Shown: positions 1 to 11,870 of the stretch, one piece after another
Layout of the letters: each line of letters opens with the position of its first letter
How positions within the stretch are numbered: the stretch's first letter is position 1
NCBI GenBank assembly: GCA_030641115.1
Contig: DAOWID010000327.1
Coordinates: 1-46,356, forward strand
Length of the DNA: 46,356 nucleotides
Direction of reading: 5' to 3'
Source: Planctomycetota bacterium
GTDB taxonomy: Bacteria > Planctomycetota > Phycisphaerae > Sedimentisphaerales > Anaerobacaceae
Made by a program: the position numbers and the translations under genes
Notes under the pieces: model-generated
The model's database searches: none
The model's input: only the letters and a program-made list of their open reading frames with translations
What the model was told of the DNA's origin: nothing

Positions 1-193
1 AGAACTTATGCTTGCTGGCAAAATCTAAGTAGCGTTGTAGTATTAGGTCTGATAAGGAGTTGACGGTTGCGAACTTATTGGGCGTGAGGAGCGTATGATT
101 TTTAGCTTAAAATCGGGTCCTTGATGAGCGCAGCAGATCCGGCTTTGCTAAAGCTATGTTCTTTATTTGCCGATACTTATGTTATAAGCGATG

Positions 194-262
194 GCTGGCC
201 GTCAGCAGATAGTCCGAGAATTACAGCTCGGCAGCGAAGCCGGTCGGATAAAAATTGACCGG
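194..262 (+). promoter_or_regulatory. Possible structured leader: three consecutive small hairpins upstream of the first gene
   Basis: Inverted repeats GCTG/CAGC (194-206), CCGAG/CTCGG (214-231), CCGGTC/GACCGG (240-262); matches no riboswitch family I recognise. Confidence 0.25.
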
Positions 263-388
263 GGAGAAACGGAATGCAGCGGGTGCTGTATTTGTTTTTT
301 TTGCGCATCCGACGGGCACGGAGTTTGTCCACATTGATTATTGAAGTGTTGTTTTCGACGCGGCGCGAAATTCTTCTTTGGGTTTGAT

Positions 389-1345
389 ATGAGAGCATTG
401 GTTACGGGCGGAGCGGGTTTTATCGGGTCTCATCTGGCAGAGCGTCTGCTGAAAGACGGCAATGAGGTGGTTGTTGTCGATAACCTCAGCACCGGCAGCT
501 TGAAGAACGTCGAGAGCTTCGAAGGATATCACGGGTTTGAGTTCGTTGAGGGTGATATCCGCGATGGCAAGTTGATAGAAGCTCTGGCGGAGCGGAGCGA
601 TACGGTCTTTCATTTAGCTGCGGCTGTCGGCGTGCAGTTGATAGCGGACGACCCGGTCCATACGATAGAGACCAATATCGGGGGGACTGAGACGGTGCTC
701 GAGGCGGCGAATAAGTTCGGCGCCAAAGTCCTGATTGCTTCGAGCAGCGAGGTCTATGGCAAGAGCGAGGCGACGCCCTTCCGCGAAGAGGACGACCTTG
801 TGTTGGGCAGCACGAGTATGTCGCGGTGGGCATACGCGTGCACCAAGGCGATCGATGAGTTCTTGGGCCAGGCCTTCGGTCAACAGTACCGCCTGAACGT
901 GGTGATCGGGAGGTTCTTCAATACAATCGGGCCGAGGCAGACGGGTCAGTATGGGATGGTAGTGCCCCGATTCGTCGAGAGGGCGTTGAAAAACAGGCCG
1001 GTTCAGATATACGGCACCGGTCGGCAAACGCGGTGCTTTTGCTATGTCGGCGACCTTGTGGAGGCGGTAATCGAGCTTATGAATTGTGAGCAGGCGGCGG
1101 GGAAGGTATATAACATCGGCTCAAGCGAAGAGATAAGTATCGAGGGCCTTGCCGACAAGATAATTGAGATGACCGGCAGCAAAAGTAAGAAGCAATTTGT
1201 CTCTTACGAGGAGGCCTACGGCAGGCCAATTGAGGATATGATGCGGCGGGTGCCGTGCCTTGAGCGGATAAATGCGGCGATTGGGTGGGAGCCCAAAACC
1301 GACCTGGCTGAAACGCTGGAGGTAATTATCGAAGGTCTTAGGTAG
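389..1345 (+). CDS. NAD-dependent epimerase/dehydratase (SDR, nucleotide-sugar epimerase/decarboxylase-like)
   Basis: MRALVTGGAGFIGSHLAERLL Rossmann motif, SSSEVYG, YACTKAIDE (YxxxK); ATG at 389 fits better than the ORF-track start at 341. Confidence 0.85.
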   Translation: MRALVTGGAGFIGSHLAERLLKDGNEVVVVDNLSTGSLKNVESFEGYHGFEFVEGDIRDGKLIEALAERSDTVFHLAAAVGVQLIADDPVHTIETNIGGTETVLEAANKFGAKVLIASSSEVYGKSEATPFREEDDLVLGSTSMSRWAYACTKAIDEFLGQAFGQQYRLNVVIGRFFNTIGPRQTGQYGMVVPRFVERALKNRPVQIYGTGRQTRCFCYVGDLVEAVIELMNCEQAAGKVYNIGSSEEISIEGLADKIIEMTGSKSKKQFVSYEEAYGRPIEDMMRRVPCLERINAAIGWEPKTDLAETLEVIIEGLR

Positions 1346-1396
1346 AAGCAGGGCCGAATCTCTGTTGTGGACCTTCGTCCACTTTGTAGGTGAAAA

Positions 1397-1415
1397 CCTG
1401 CGGTAAAACCGCAGG
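1397..1415. repeat. Short palindromic element CCTGCGG-TAAAA-CCGCAGG
   Basis: Perfect 7-bp stem with TAAAA loop; a similar element lies at 22654-22674. Confidence 0.5.
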
Positions 1416-1421
1416 CTAAAT

Positions 1422-1451
1422 AGATTGGTTCGCTTCGCTGGCAATGACGGT
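1422..1451. repeat. Degenerate copy of the widespread 'GTCATTGCGA...GCGAAGC...AAGCAATCT' dispersed repeat
   Basis: agattggttcgcttcgctggcaatgacggt; antisense frames read 'NRHCQRSEPI' and 'VIASEANQSI', the usual translation signature of this repeat. Confidence 0.55.
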
Positions 1452-1478
1452 TTGCATTTGACCTTTTCGGAGTAGTAC

Positions 1479-4400
1479 GTGGCGGCGACATTTAGTCAGT
1501 GGGATTATCTGATAGTCACGGCGTCGAATGAGCTGCAGGCCGAGGCATACGAGCGGCAGTTGAAGATTCGCCAAGACCTGGGGCTTTTGAGTGACGTCCG
1601 TGAGGTTCTGGTCGTTGCCGATCCGGGCGGCAAGCGGGTTGGCAGCGGGGGCAGCACGCTTTACTGCCTGATGGAAGTTCTTACCCGCCAACTGGGCGGG
1701 GACTTGCGAACGGCCGGACCGGGCGAGTGGGAAAGCGTTCTGCGGAAACTGCGAATTCTGATTGTTCACGCCGGGGGTGATTCGAGGCGGCTGCCGGCAT
1801 ACGGTCCGTGCGGTAAGATATTTGTTCCGGTCCCGGGTGAAAGTGACAGTGCGGCGCCTTTGAGCTTGTTTGACCGGCAATTGCCGATATATCTGGCCCT
1901 GCCCGAGACGCAGGGGGACATCGGGCAGGTCGTGATAACCTCCGGCGATGTTATGCTGAGATTTGAGCCGGATGAAGTGAGATTCGCCGCCCAGGGCGTT
2001 ACGGGATTGGCCTGCTATGCGCAGCCGGAACAGGCGAGCAGGCACGGTGTATTCTGCAGGGGACAAGGCGATGCGGTCGGGCTGTACCTGCAGAAGCCCA
2101 CTGTGGCCGAGCAGAAAGCAAAAGGGGCGATAGACGCTTACGGCCAGGCCTGTCTGGATATTGGCGTGATGAGCTTCGACGCGGCCACGGCTGTTAAGAT
2201 GTTAGAGGTTTTCGGGGTTTGTGCGGATCGGGGGGGCAAGCTTGCTTTGAGCGGCGAGATTGGTGAAGCGGTAATCAGCCGGCGTCTGGATTTCTATCGG
2301 GAAATCTGCTGTGCGATGGGCAGCGAGGCCGAGAAGTCGGAACACTTTGAGTCCGCCCGGCAGAGCGGTTCAAAGTGGAACAAGACTTTATTAGGCAAGC
2401 TGTTCAGGGCCTTTTCGCCGGTGCCTTTTAGCGTGAAGCTGCTGAAGCACTGTGATTTTCTTGATTTTGGGGCAAGCAGAGCACTTATTGACAGCGGCGC
2501 TCGGCTGCTGCAGGAAGACCGCGGGGTATCCTCGGTGCAGAGTCTTCTCGATATCAACAATGAGATTTCCCACGGCGGCTCGGTTAAGGGCCCATCTGCG
2601 TGGGTGGAGGGCTGTCGAGTCAGCTCGTCGCTGACTTTGGGCGGGGAGAATATGGTTGTTGGCGTTAATGTCGGTGAGCCGGTATCTCTGCGGGCCGGAG
2701 CGTGCCTTGACGTTATAAAGGGACAAAGCCGGGCCGGAAAGAATGTGTGGTTTGTGCGGTGCTACGGTGTGGATGATACTTTTAAGGAAACGATTGAAGA
2801 AGGTGGGAGTTTCTGTGGAGGCCGCGTGCTCGAATGGCTCGAAGCCGTGGGTGCCGGGCCGGAAGATGTCTGGGATGCGGAAATCTCTGTGGGCAGTCGG
2901 AGCATCTGGAACGCGCGGATGTTTCCCGCGGTGAAAGCTCACAGTGAGTATCGGCGGTGGCTGTGGATGCTCGATGCTGCAGGCGCCGGCGATAAGGACA
3001 CCGAGGCGTGGCGCAGGGCGGACAGGTACAGCCTCGAGGAGATTTTGGCTGCCGCCGACCATAGTGACTTCTACGGGCGGCGAGGGAGGATTCGGGCCAA
3101 GGCAATTCAACGTTCTCTGCGTCGGGTGTTTCGGCCCCGGAGTGGATTTTCGAGTTCTGAGCTGGCGTACCTGCTCAAAGGTACGGAGGATTTGAGCGGG
3201 TGGGTTTCGGAGGTTCTTGCGGAGGCCCACTGGCATTTTCGGAACAGCGAGACCGGCGGGACCGAGTGCCTCGTATTTCCCAGGATTATCCATACATTAG
3301 GTTCCGCATTAGTTGAGCTTTACGAGGATAAAGATATTGCGGTGTCAGAGGCCCTGCCCGGTTTGGAGCGAATGCTGGGGGTCGAGCGGCGGAAGTGGTT
3401 AGGGTCTTTAGGGCTGGATTTGGATTGCGGGCTGAGCATTGTCCAATGGTCGCGGCGGGCACAGAGTGCCGCGTTCGAGGGTCTGGAGAGTGCGATTGTC
3501 GCCAGCGGTTTCGAGCAGGATGCCTGTCCGCGGAGCGTTTTGCGGAGCGATGAGATTGTCTGGGCCCGTGCTCCGGCTCGTCTCGACGTCGGTGGCGGCT
3601 GGACGGATACGCCGCCCTATTCGCTTGAGCACGGTGGCTGTGTGGTCAATGCGGCGGTTAATCTCAATGGTCAGCCGCCCATACAGGCGTATATGCGCGT
3701 GATAGATGAGCCGGTGATTCGCATCAGCTCGATCGACCAGGGTGCGAGGGTGGAGATTGGCAGTTTCGACGAGCTGCTGGACTATCGAGAGGCGACGAGC
3801 AGTTTTGCACTTGCCAAAGCGGCATTGGTGTTATCCGGTTTGTCACCGCCGGCCGGAGACAAGGGCGGCAACACCAGCCTAAAGAAGCTGCTGGAGCGTT
3901 TCGGCGGAGGGATTGAGCTGACGAGTCTTGCCGCGATTCCCAAGGGCAGCGGATTGGGGACGTCGAGCATAATGGGGGCCGTAATCTTTGCGGCGATTCA
4001 GCGGGTTATCGGCAGGGAGCTCTCGCAGCGCGAGCTGTTTCACAGCGTGCTGCGCTTAGAGCAGGCACTGACGACGGGCGGCGGCTGGCAGGACCAAATC
4101 GGCGGGGCGGTCGAAGGCGTGAAGATGATTGTGACGGATGTTGGATTGGTCCCGGATGCGATAATCCATTATGTGCCGAGCGATGTTCTGGACCCGAAGG
4201 CCAATGGGGGGCGGAGCCTTTTGTACTATACGGGTGTAACTCGGTTAGCGAAAGACATTCTGCATCAGGTCGTCGGGCGACATTTGAATCGAGACCGCGC
4301 GACGATGGGGACGCTTAAAAGGATGCGATCAGTGGCGAAAGATGTGGCCGACGTGCTTATTCGCAAGGACATAGCGGGATTTGGGCGTCTGGTTGACGCT

Positions 4401-4658
4401 GCCTGGGAGCTCAATAAGCGACTGGACCCGAACTCCACCAATGATGAGATTGAGCTGCTGTTCGAGCGTGTCAGGCCGTTTGTATTCGGTGCGAAACTCC
4501 TTGGCGCCGGCGGAGGTGGCTTTATGCTGATGATTTGTAAATCGGCGAAGGATGCAGCATCCATCCGCCAGATGCTTGAGGCCGAGCCACCCAATGAGCG
4601 GGCGAGGTTCTTCGATTTCGACGTCAGCAATGAGGGATTGACCGTAACTGTTTGTTAG
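1479..4658 (+). CDS. fkp: Bifunctional L-fucokinase / L-fucose-1-phosphate guanylyltransferase
   Basis: N-terminal GGSTLYCLMEVL and GGDSRRLPAYGPCGKIFVP pyrophosphorylase motifs; C-terminal GHMP kinase motifs APARLDVGGGWTDTPPYSLEHGG and PKGSGLGTSSIMGAV; GTG start; next to gmd/fcl. Confidence 0.87.
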   Translation: MAATFSQWDYLIVTASNELQAEAYERQLKIRQDLGLLSDVREVLVVADPGGKRVGSGGSTLYCLMEVLTRQLGGDLRTAGPGEWESVLRKLRILIVHAGGDSRRLPAYGPCGKIFVPVPGESDSAAPLSLFDRQLPIYLALPETQGDIGQVVITSGDVMLRFEPDEVRFAAQGVTGLACYAQPEQASRHGVFCRGQGDAVGLYLQKPTVAEQKAKGAIDAYGQACLDIGVMSFDAATAVKMLEVFGVCADRGGKLALSGEIGEAVISRRLDFYREICCAMGSEAEKSEHFESARQSGSKWNKTLLGKLFRAFSPVPFSVKLLKHCDFLDFGASRALIDSGARLLQEDRGVSSVQSLLDINNEISHGGSVKGPSAWVEGCRVSSSLTLGGENMVVGVNVGEPVSLRAGACLDVIKGQSRAGKNVWFVRCYGVDDTFKETIEEGGSFCGGRVLEWLEAVGAGPEDVWDAEISVGSRSIWNARMFPAVKAHSEYRRWLWMLDAAGAGDKDTEAWRRADRYSLEEILAAADHSDFYGRRGRIRAKAIQRSLRRVFRPRSGFSSSELAYLLKGTEDLSGWVSEVLAEAHWHFRNSETGGTECLVFPRIIHTLGSALVELYEDKDIAVSEALPGLERMLGVERRKWLGSLGLDLDCGLSIVQWSRRAQSAAFEGLESAIVASGFEQDACPRSVLRSDEIVWARAPARLDVGGGWTDTPPYSLEHGGCVVNAAVNLNGQPPIQAYMRVIDEPVIRISSIDQGARVEIGSFDELLDYREATSSFALAKAALVLSGLSPPAGDKGGNTSLKKLLERFGGGIELTSLAAIPKGSGLGTSSIMGAVIFAAIQRVIGRELSQRELFHSVLRLEQALTTGGGWQDQIGGAVEGVKMIVTDVGLVPDAIIHYVPSDVLDPKANGGRSLLYYTGVTRLAKDILHQVVGRHLNRDRATMGTLKRMRSVAKDVADVLIRKDIAGFGRLVDAAWELNKRLDPNSTNDEIELLFERVRPFVFGAKLLGAGGGGFMLMICKSAKDAASIRQMLEAEPPNERARFFDFDVSNEGLTVTVC

Positions 4659-4673
4659 AGAGTAGGAGGCCTT

Positions 4674-6631
<1,958 letters not shown>

Positions 6632-6845
6632 AATGGTTAGATGGTAATCAGGGCGGCCCCAAGAATTACTGATGAAGTGTGAAGTGTGCCGAACAATTTG
6701 CCGATATGAGAGATATTATGAGAGGATTTCCTAAGAATACTGCTGATTTTGGTTTTAGAGGGGTGAAAAACCTATATTATACTTGGCTAAGGCGTTGAGT
6801 GGGACCGATAATTTCTGCGTTAATCTGTGTGTTAATGGCAAGTAG

Positions 6846-7455
6846 GTGGCAAGATTTCCTAAAAAAGGAAAGTTGAAATTGTAGCATTAGCCGAGCGGCT
6901 ATGGCGGGAGCTTCGGACAATGCCTCAATATACCCGCAGCCGCCGGTTAATCCGTGGCTGATAAGAATAAAGAATATGATATACTCATCTCATCGGGACG
7001 ATTTCATTGCAAAGCAAGCGGCGGCCGAGGATGCTACCATCAGCAAGGATGAGGCGCTGGATGATCTGGTTGATGCTATGAAGAGTGATATCCGCTATGC
7101 GGAGAACACGGTCGATTTCGATGACGATAAGTTGAAGCTCATCGGCTGGGCTGGTAGAAAGGCCAAAACACCATTAGCTACGCCCGGGCAGGCGAGGTTG
7201 CTGGAAGCCCCGAAACAGGGTGAGGGCTGGGTCTTTCTGGACTGGAAAGCACCAGTCGAAGGCGGCACTGTCAGTGCCTATAAAGTAATGCGGCGTGAGC
7301 GCCCCGCGGGTCCGTGGGAAGAGGTTGCCACTGCAGTAATCAGTGAGGCGACACTAGTCGAGCAGCCGCGCGGCAAGGAGTTTGAATACCGCATTATTGC
7401 TGTCAATAAAGCCGGCGAAGGCGAGCCAAGCAACACAGCCATGGTTGTCTTGTAG
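6846..7455 (+). pseudogene. Fibronectin type III domain protein, N-terminally frameshifted (open frame 6901-7455)
   Basis: C-terminal FN3 domain (PGQARLLEAPKQGEGWVFLDWKAPVEGGTVSAYKVMRRERPAGPWEE...YRIIAVNKAGEGEPSNTAMVVL). Upstream frames give MARFPKKGK | VEIVALAERL | MAGASDNASIYPQPPV if single bases are restored near 6870 and 6900. Confidence 0.6.
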
Positions 7456-7500
7456 CCAAAGGCGCAGAGGTATTTTCTCTGCGCCTTTGGCCGTTTTTTA
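7455..7500 (+). terminator. Rho-independent terminator after the FN3 gene
   Basis: Perfect 15-bp stem GCCAAAGGCGCAGAG / CTCTGCGCCTTTGGC, 7-nt loop, followed by CGTTTTTT. Confidence 0.9.
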
Positions 7501-7517
7501 GTAACGGCATCTTTGTT

Positions 7518-9110
7518 TTGCTGCAAATAGCCCGTGATAAAACGTGGAAGTCTTGGAAAAACCTTATTAAATCTATGCGTATGCGCAGTTATAATAATGA
7601 AGCTAAGAGACGGCTAATAATCAACATAGGTACTAACATATTGGTTGTGTTCGTGAATGTTGGAATTTATATTTGGCTAACTCCGTATCTGATACGAAAT
7701 CTTGGTTTAAAAGTGTATGGAATGATTCCCCTAGTTGTTTCATTTATCGCATACTTTAATCTCTTCACAATGTCTATTTCAAACGCCGTGAGTCGATTTG
7801 TAGCTATTCATTTGGGCAGAGGTGAATTAGAAAAGAGCAACGTATATTTCAGCAGTGCTTTGTCTGCCCTAGTCATAGTATGCGGGCTGCTTCTTATTCC
7901 TGTTATTGTCCTTTCAGTTTCATTTTCCAAAGTCTTTCAGGTTCCAGCGGGTTTCGAAACGGATACCGGATGGTTGTTTTTTTTCGTAGTTTCCTCATCT
8001 TTAGTTATGGCGGTTACCAGCCCCTTTTTGGTCAGCACATTTGTTACACATCGCTTTGATCTCGCCAATTTAGTAAAGATGTTTGGCTATCTTCTGCGAG
8101 TGACAATTATTGTATTGTGTTTTACATATTTATCACCGTTATTAAAATATGTTGGACTGTCCTACTTCGCAATGACTTTGTTTGTTCTGGCTTGTTCCGT
8201 AGTATTAGCTAAGCGCTTGACCCCCCAATTACAGGTCAAGTGCAAATTATTCAACAGGAAAGCACTTCTCAAGATGGGACGTATGAGCAGCTGGATAGCA
8301 GTAAATCAAGTTGGTGCACTCTTATATCTTAGTACTGGCTTTATAGTAATAAATCTTTTTTTGGGACCTGAACAATGTGGCCGTTACGCTCCAGTTGCCC
8401 TGTGGATTATACTGTTAGGGACATTGGGAGGGGCCATTAGCAGTGTTTTTGCCCCGATAGCTTTTGAGTATATCGCTCATTGCAAATTGGATGTTTTGGC
8501 GCTGCAAATGCTTCGCTCTACGAAGTTTCTTGGTTTAATAATGGGATTTCCGGTAGGCTTGCTGTGCGGACTATCGACGCCGATATTAAAACGGTGGCTC
8601 GGACTGTCGTTTGCTGATTTGGGACCTTTAGTGTGGCTGCTAATCGGACCATTTCTGGTAAGCATTACAATCGTGCCAATGTTCTCAATATATAGAGGTT
8701 TGGACAAAGTGAAAGTGCCGGCAATAGTTACAATCATCGGTGGTATTATAAATGTGCTTCTATCTATACTACTGATCCGTTATACCGCCTTAGGGATTTA
8801 CAGCGTTGCATTGTCCTTATCGTTGTGTTTGACAGTAAAAAACCTATTCTTCACTCCGATTTATGCAGCGATAATTACTGCTCAGCAAAAAGCTGCATTC
8901 ATCAGAGAGATTTTCCCAGGCTTAGGAATGGCAGCACTTGTATCGTTAGTCGCATTGGCATTGAGCCGGATGTATGACCTGGCCTCAATCCCACGCTTAT
9001 TGGGCGTAGGTGTGCTTATGATAGTGGTTTATGCTCCACTGTGTTATGGCGTGCTTATGAATAGAGAGGACAGGGCGTTACTGCGCTCACTGATTTACAG
9101 GCAAAGATAA
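7518..9110 (+). CDS. Polysaccharide flippase (Wzx/MATE-like membrane protein)
   Basis: ~12 hydrophobic segments; NIGTNILVVFVNVGIYIWLTPYLIRNLGLKVYGMIPLVVSFIAYFNLF typical of PST exporters; true start may be internal. Confidence 0.82.
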   Translation: MLQIARDKTWKSWKNLIKSMRMRSYNNEAKRRLIINIGTNILVVFVNVGIYIWLTPYLIRNLGLKVYGMIPLVVSFIAYFNLFTMSISNAVSRFVAIHLGRGELEKSNVYFSSALSALVIVCGLLLIPVIVLSVSFSKVFQVPAGFETDTGWLFFFVVSSSLVMAVTSPFLVSTFVTHRFDLANLVKMFGYLLRVTIIVLCFTYLSPLLKYVGLSYFAMTLFVLACSVVLAKRLTPQLQVKCKLFNRKALLKMGRMSSWIAVNQVGALLYLSTGFIVINLFLGPEQCGRYAPVALWIILLGTLGGAISSVFAPIAFEYIAHCKLDVLALQMLRSTKFLGLIMGFPVGLLCGLSTPILKRWLGLSFADLGPLVWLLIGPFLVSITIVPMFSIYRGLDKVKVPAIVTIIGGIINVLLSILLIRYTALGIYSVALSLSLCLTVKNLFFTPIYAAIITAQQKAAFIREIFPGLGMAALVSLVALALSRMYDLASIPRLLGVGVLMIVVYAPLCYGVLMNREDRALLRSLIYRQR

Positions 9111-9114
9111 CTAT

Positions 9115-10536
9115 ATGAAATACAACACTTACACAGGGGAAAATGTATTAGAAAGGGTCGTTTCTAACAATTTGTGTGTCGGATGTGGTACGTGCGCAGG
9201 AGTATTGCCAGAAGTTCTGCGTATGCATACAGATAAATACGGTGCTTATCTGCCGGTATTGATTAAAGAAACTGATGAAGATTGGGGCCGGCTGAGTTTG
9301 AGGGTTTGCCCTTTTGCGGATAACGAGGACAATGAGGATACGATCGCAGCAAGACTGTTTGGCCAGCAGGAAGGGGTAAAGCATCGTTCGGAAACGGGAT
9401 ATTACCTGCAATGTTTCACCGGGCATGTCACCGATGAGGATGCCAGGTTGGCGTCTACTTCCGGTGGTATTATAAGCTGGCTTGCCGGTGAAATGCTATC
9501 CAGTGGCAAAGTTGATGCAGTTGCCTGTGTTGGACAATGCGATGATGGAGAAAATTTGTTTGAGTATCAACTCATCGCCGATAGTACTGAACTTTACAAG
9601 TGCAGGAAATCACGATATTATCCTGTGGAAGCCTCCAGGATAATCAGAGAAATCAGGAAAACCGACAGTAAGATTTTGTTTATTGGTTTACCCTGTTTCG
9701 TCAAGGCTATGAGACTAGCTATGAAGGCAGATCCTGTAATCGGGGATCGGATTGCGTACACAATAGGACTATTTTGTGGTCACCTAAAAAGCAAGCATTA
9801 TTCTGCTTACCTCGCAAGGTGTTGTGGTGTTAGCGAGAGGGAGATTAAGACGGTAAATTTTCGCAAGAAGGTGCTTGGCAAACCAGCCAACAAATATGCA
9901 TTTGAAGTGCTCATACGAAATGACGGCAAAGAAGAGCACCGGCAGATAATGATGGGGGATATTTGGGCTAGTAGCTGGAGCAATAATCTGTTTATGCTGG
10001 ATGCGTGCGAATACTGTGACGACGTAATGGCTGAGACGGCGGATGTTTCTATCGGTGATGCCTGGCTGTCGGAGTACACAAAAGACTTTCGCGGAACGAG
10101 CATAGTCGTATGTCGTAACGCAGATTTACTCATAATGCTGCAAGCTGGAATTGACAGAACTGAAATTGTACTGGAGGAAATTTCAGTTGATAAAGTGATT
10201 CAATCCCAAGCCTCAGGCATGCGCCAGAGACGTGAGGGATTGAAATACCGATTATATTTATCTGCCAAAAAAGGAATATGGCGACCACACAAAAGGGTAG
10301 CGGCTGATCGACGAGCAGGCAACTTTAGTTATCGAATATTGCAATTGTTGCGGATTAAAACAAAAACATTGAGCCGTGAAGCATTTCTTAAACAACAACC
10401 AGTTGATGGCCTTGACATCTTTATTCACCTGCTGAGGCCTTGGATTTTGCTCCTTAGGGTTCTTAACCTTGTGCGACATTTGGCTGGAAGCCTTAAGAGA
10501 AAGACTTTTAACTTATTGAAGGTATCAATAACATAA
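9115..10536 (+). CDS. Coenzyme F420 hydrogenase/dehydrogenase beta subunit family (FrhB-like) protein
   Basis: CVGCGTCAGVLPEVL Fe-S motif, STSGGIISWLAGEML, FIGLPCFVKAMRLAMKAD, CGHLKSKHYSAYL, CDDVMAETADVSIGDAWL. Confidence 0.85.
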   Translation: MKYNTYTGENVLERVVSNNLCVGCGTCAGVLPEVLRMHTDKYGAYLPVLIKETDEDWGRLSLRVCPFADNEDNEDTIAARLFGQQEGVKHRSETGYYLQCFTGHVTDEDARLASTSGGIISWLAGEMLSSGKVDAVACVGQCDDGENLFEYQLIADSTELYKCRKSRYYPVEASRIIREIRKTDSKILFIGLPCFVKAMRLAMKADPVIGDRIAYTIGLFCGHLKSKHYSAYLARCCGVSEREIKTVNFRKKVLGKPANKYAFEVLIRNDGKEEHRQIMMGDIWASSWSNNLFMLDACEYCDDVMAETADVSIGDAWLSEYTKDFRGTSIVVCRNADLLIMLQAGIDRTEIVLEEISVDKVIQSQASGMRQRREGLKYRLYLSAKKGIWRPHKRVAADRRAGNFSYRILQLLRIKTKTLSREAFLKQQPVDGLDIFIHLLRPWILLLRVLNLVRHLAGSLKRKTFNLLKVSIT

Positions 10537-10557
10537 AATTAACTCGGAGTTACTCAG

Positions 10558-11799
10558 ATGCTTGGAAGGAATCCCCTATTCATTTTAGCAGGTAATGGTT
10601 CTTATTATAACCGTGGCTGCGAAGCCATAACGAGGGGAACAGTACATATATTGCGCAATTTTTTTGATGAGCCAAGATTTATAGCAGTTACTGCATACAA
10701 AAATGAGGAGCAATTCAGGCAACAGCGTCTTAAAGAAACCGATCCTGCGATAATCCATAAGAAGATGCACATGTCTTACAAGAGGTATGATTTCCACTTC
10801 TTTGTGAGAAATGCGCTGATTATATATCCCAAAATCTTGAAGCACATCACATATAAAGATCTAAAGCCTCATTTGGAGCAGGCCAAAGCGGTTCTTGCTC
10901 TTGGAGGCGACAACTATACCGTGGATTATGGAAAGCCAAGGAGGTATCAGACTGTTACAGCTCTGGACGATCTTGTTACCGCAAAGGGAAAACCGATGAT
11001 TATATGGGGGGCTTCAGTCGGTCCCTTTAGCAAGTACCCGGCTTACGAGAAATATATGATAAATCACTTGCGAAAGGTTCATATTCTTGCGCGAGAGACA
11101 CTGACCATACAGTACCTGGCTGAACAGGGGTTGACAAAAAATGTTCATCGGGTTGCAGACCCTGCGTTCCTGGTGGAACCGGTGGAGCCGAGTCGCCGGA
11201 GTTCTACATTTGAAATTGAAGAAGGAAGTATCGGGCTCAATCTAAGCCCTCTCATGAAGAACTATGTCACAGACGGAAGCATGACAGAGTGGATGAGGAT
11301 AGCATCGCAGATTGTCAACAAAGTGTTGGAAAAAACCGATCGTAAAGTGTATTTGATCCCCCATGTGACCGGTACAGCATGGAACGACGATTATCTGTTT
11401 TTGAAAAGCTTGCTTTCGACTATTCCCGAACAGGCTGATCGCGTGGTTTTAGTTCCTCCCGTATTCAATGCGTCGGAAACCAAGTGGATTATCAGCAAAA
11501 TGACTGTGTTCACAGGGGCGAGGATGCATTCGACGATTGCTTCTCTGTCCTGCTGCGTTCCCACATTGAGCCTGGCGTACAGCACCAAGGCAAAAGGCCT
11601 CAATAAAGATATCTTCGGCCATACCGACTATTGTCTTTCCGCTGATGAGTTAGAACCTGATGTTGTTGCGGAAATGATCAAGGGGATTTTAAGCGAATCG
11701 AAAAATATGAGAAATCATCTCGAGCAGCATATTCCAAAATTCAAGGATTTAGCAATGAATGCGGGGGAGATGTTGCGAAAAATACTGAATGAAATATGA
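10558..11799 (+). CDS. Polysaccharide pyruvyl transferase family protein
   Basis: GNGSYYNRGCEAITRGTVHIL, ALGGDNYTVDYG, IIWGASVGPF, TGARMHSTIASLSCCVPTLSLAYSTKAKG. Confidence 0.85.
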   Translation: MLGRNPLFILAGNGSYYNRGCEAITRGTVHILRNFFDEPRFIAVTAYKNEEQFRQQRLKETDPAIIHKKMHMSYKRYDFHFFVRNALIIYPKILKHITYKDLKPHLEQAKAVLALGGDNYTVDYGKPRRYQTVTALDDLVTAKGKPMIIWGASVGPFSKYPAYEKYMINHLRKVHILARETLTIQYLAEQGLTKNVHRVADPAFLVEPVEPSRRSSTFEIEEGSIGLNLSPLMKNYVTDGSMTEWMRIASQIVNKVLEKTDRKVYLIPHVTGTAWNDDYLFLKSLLSTIPEQADRVVLVPPVFNASETKWIISKMTVFTGARMHSTIASLSCCVPTLSLAYSTKAKGLNKDIFGHTDYCLSADELEPDVVAEMIKGILSESKNMRNHLEQHIPKFKDLAMNAGEMLRKILNEI

Positions 11800-11870
11800 C
11801 AGCGAACCAAGTATGACTAAGCGGATTCTTGGTAATAGGACTGTAGGGGCTGATATCAAGCCGTAGGCGA

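Noticed and set aside
1416-2066. 216-aa minus-strand ORF crossing the 5' end of fkp
   Set aside because: Includes translation of the dispersed repeat (VIASEANQSI) and antisense fkp
2391-3293. 300-aa minus-strand ORF antisense to fkp
   Set aside because: Lies fully inside a well-supported CDS; Pro/Arg/His-rich translation without recognisable motifs, typical of antisense frames in GC-rich DNA
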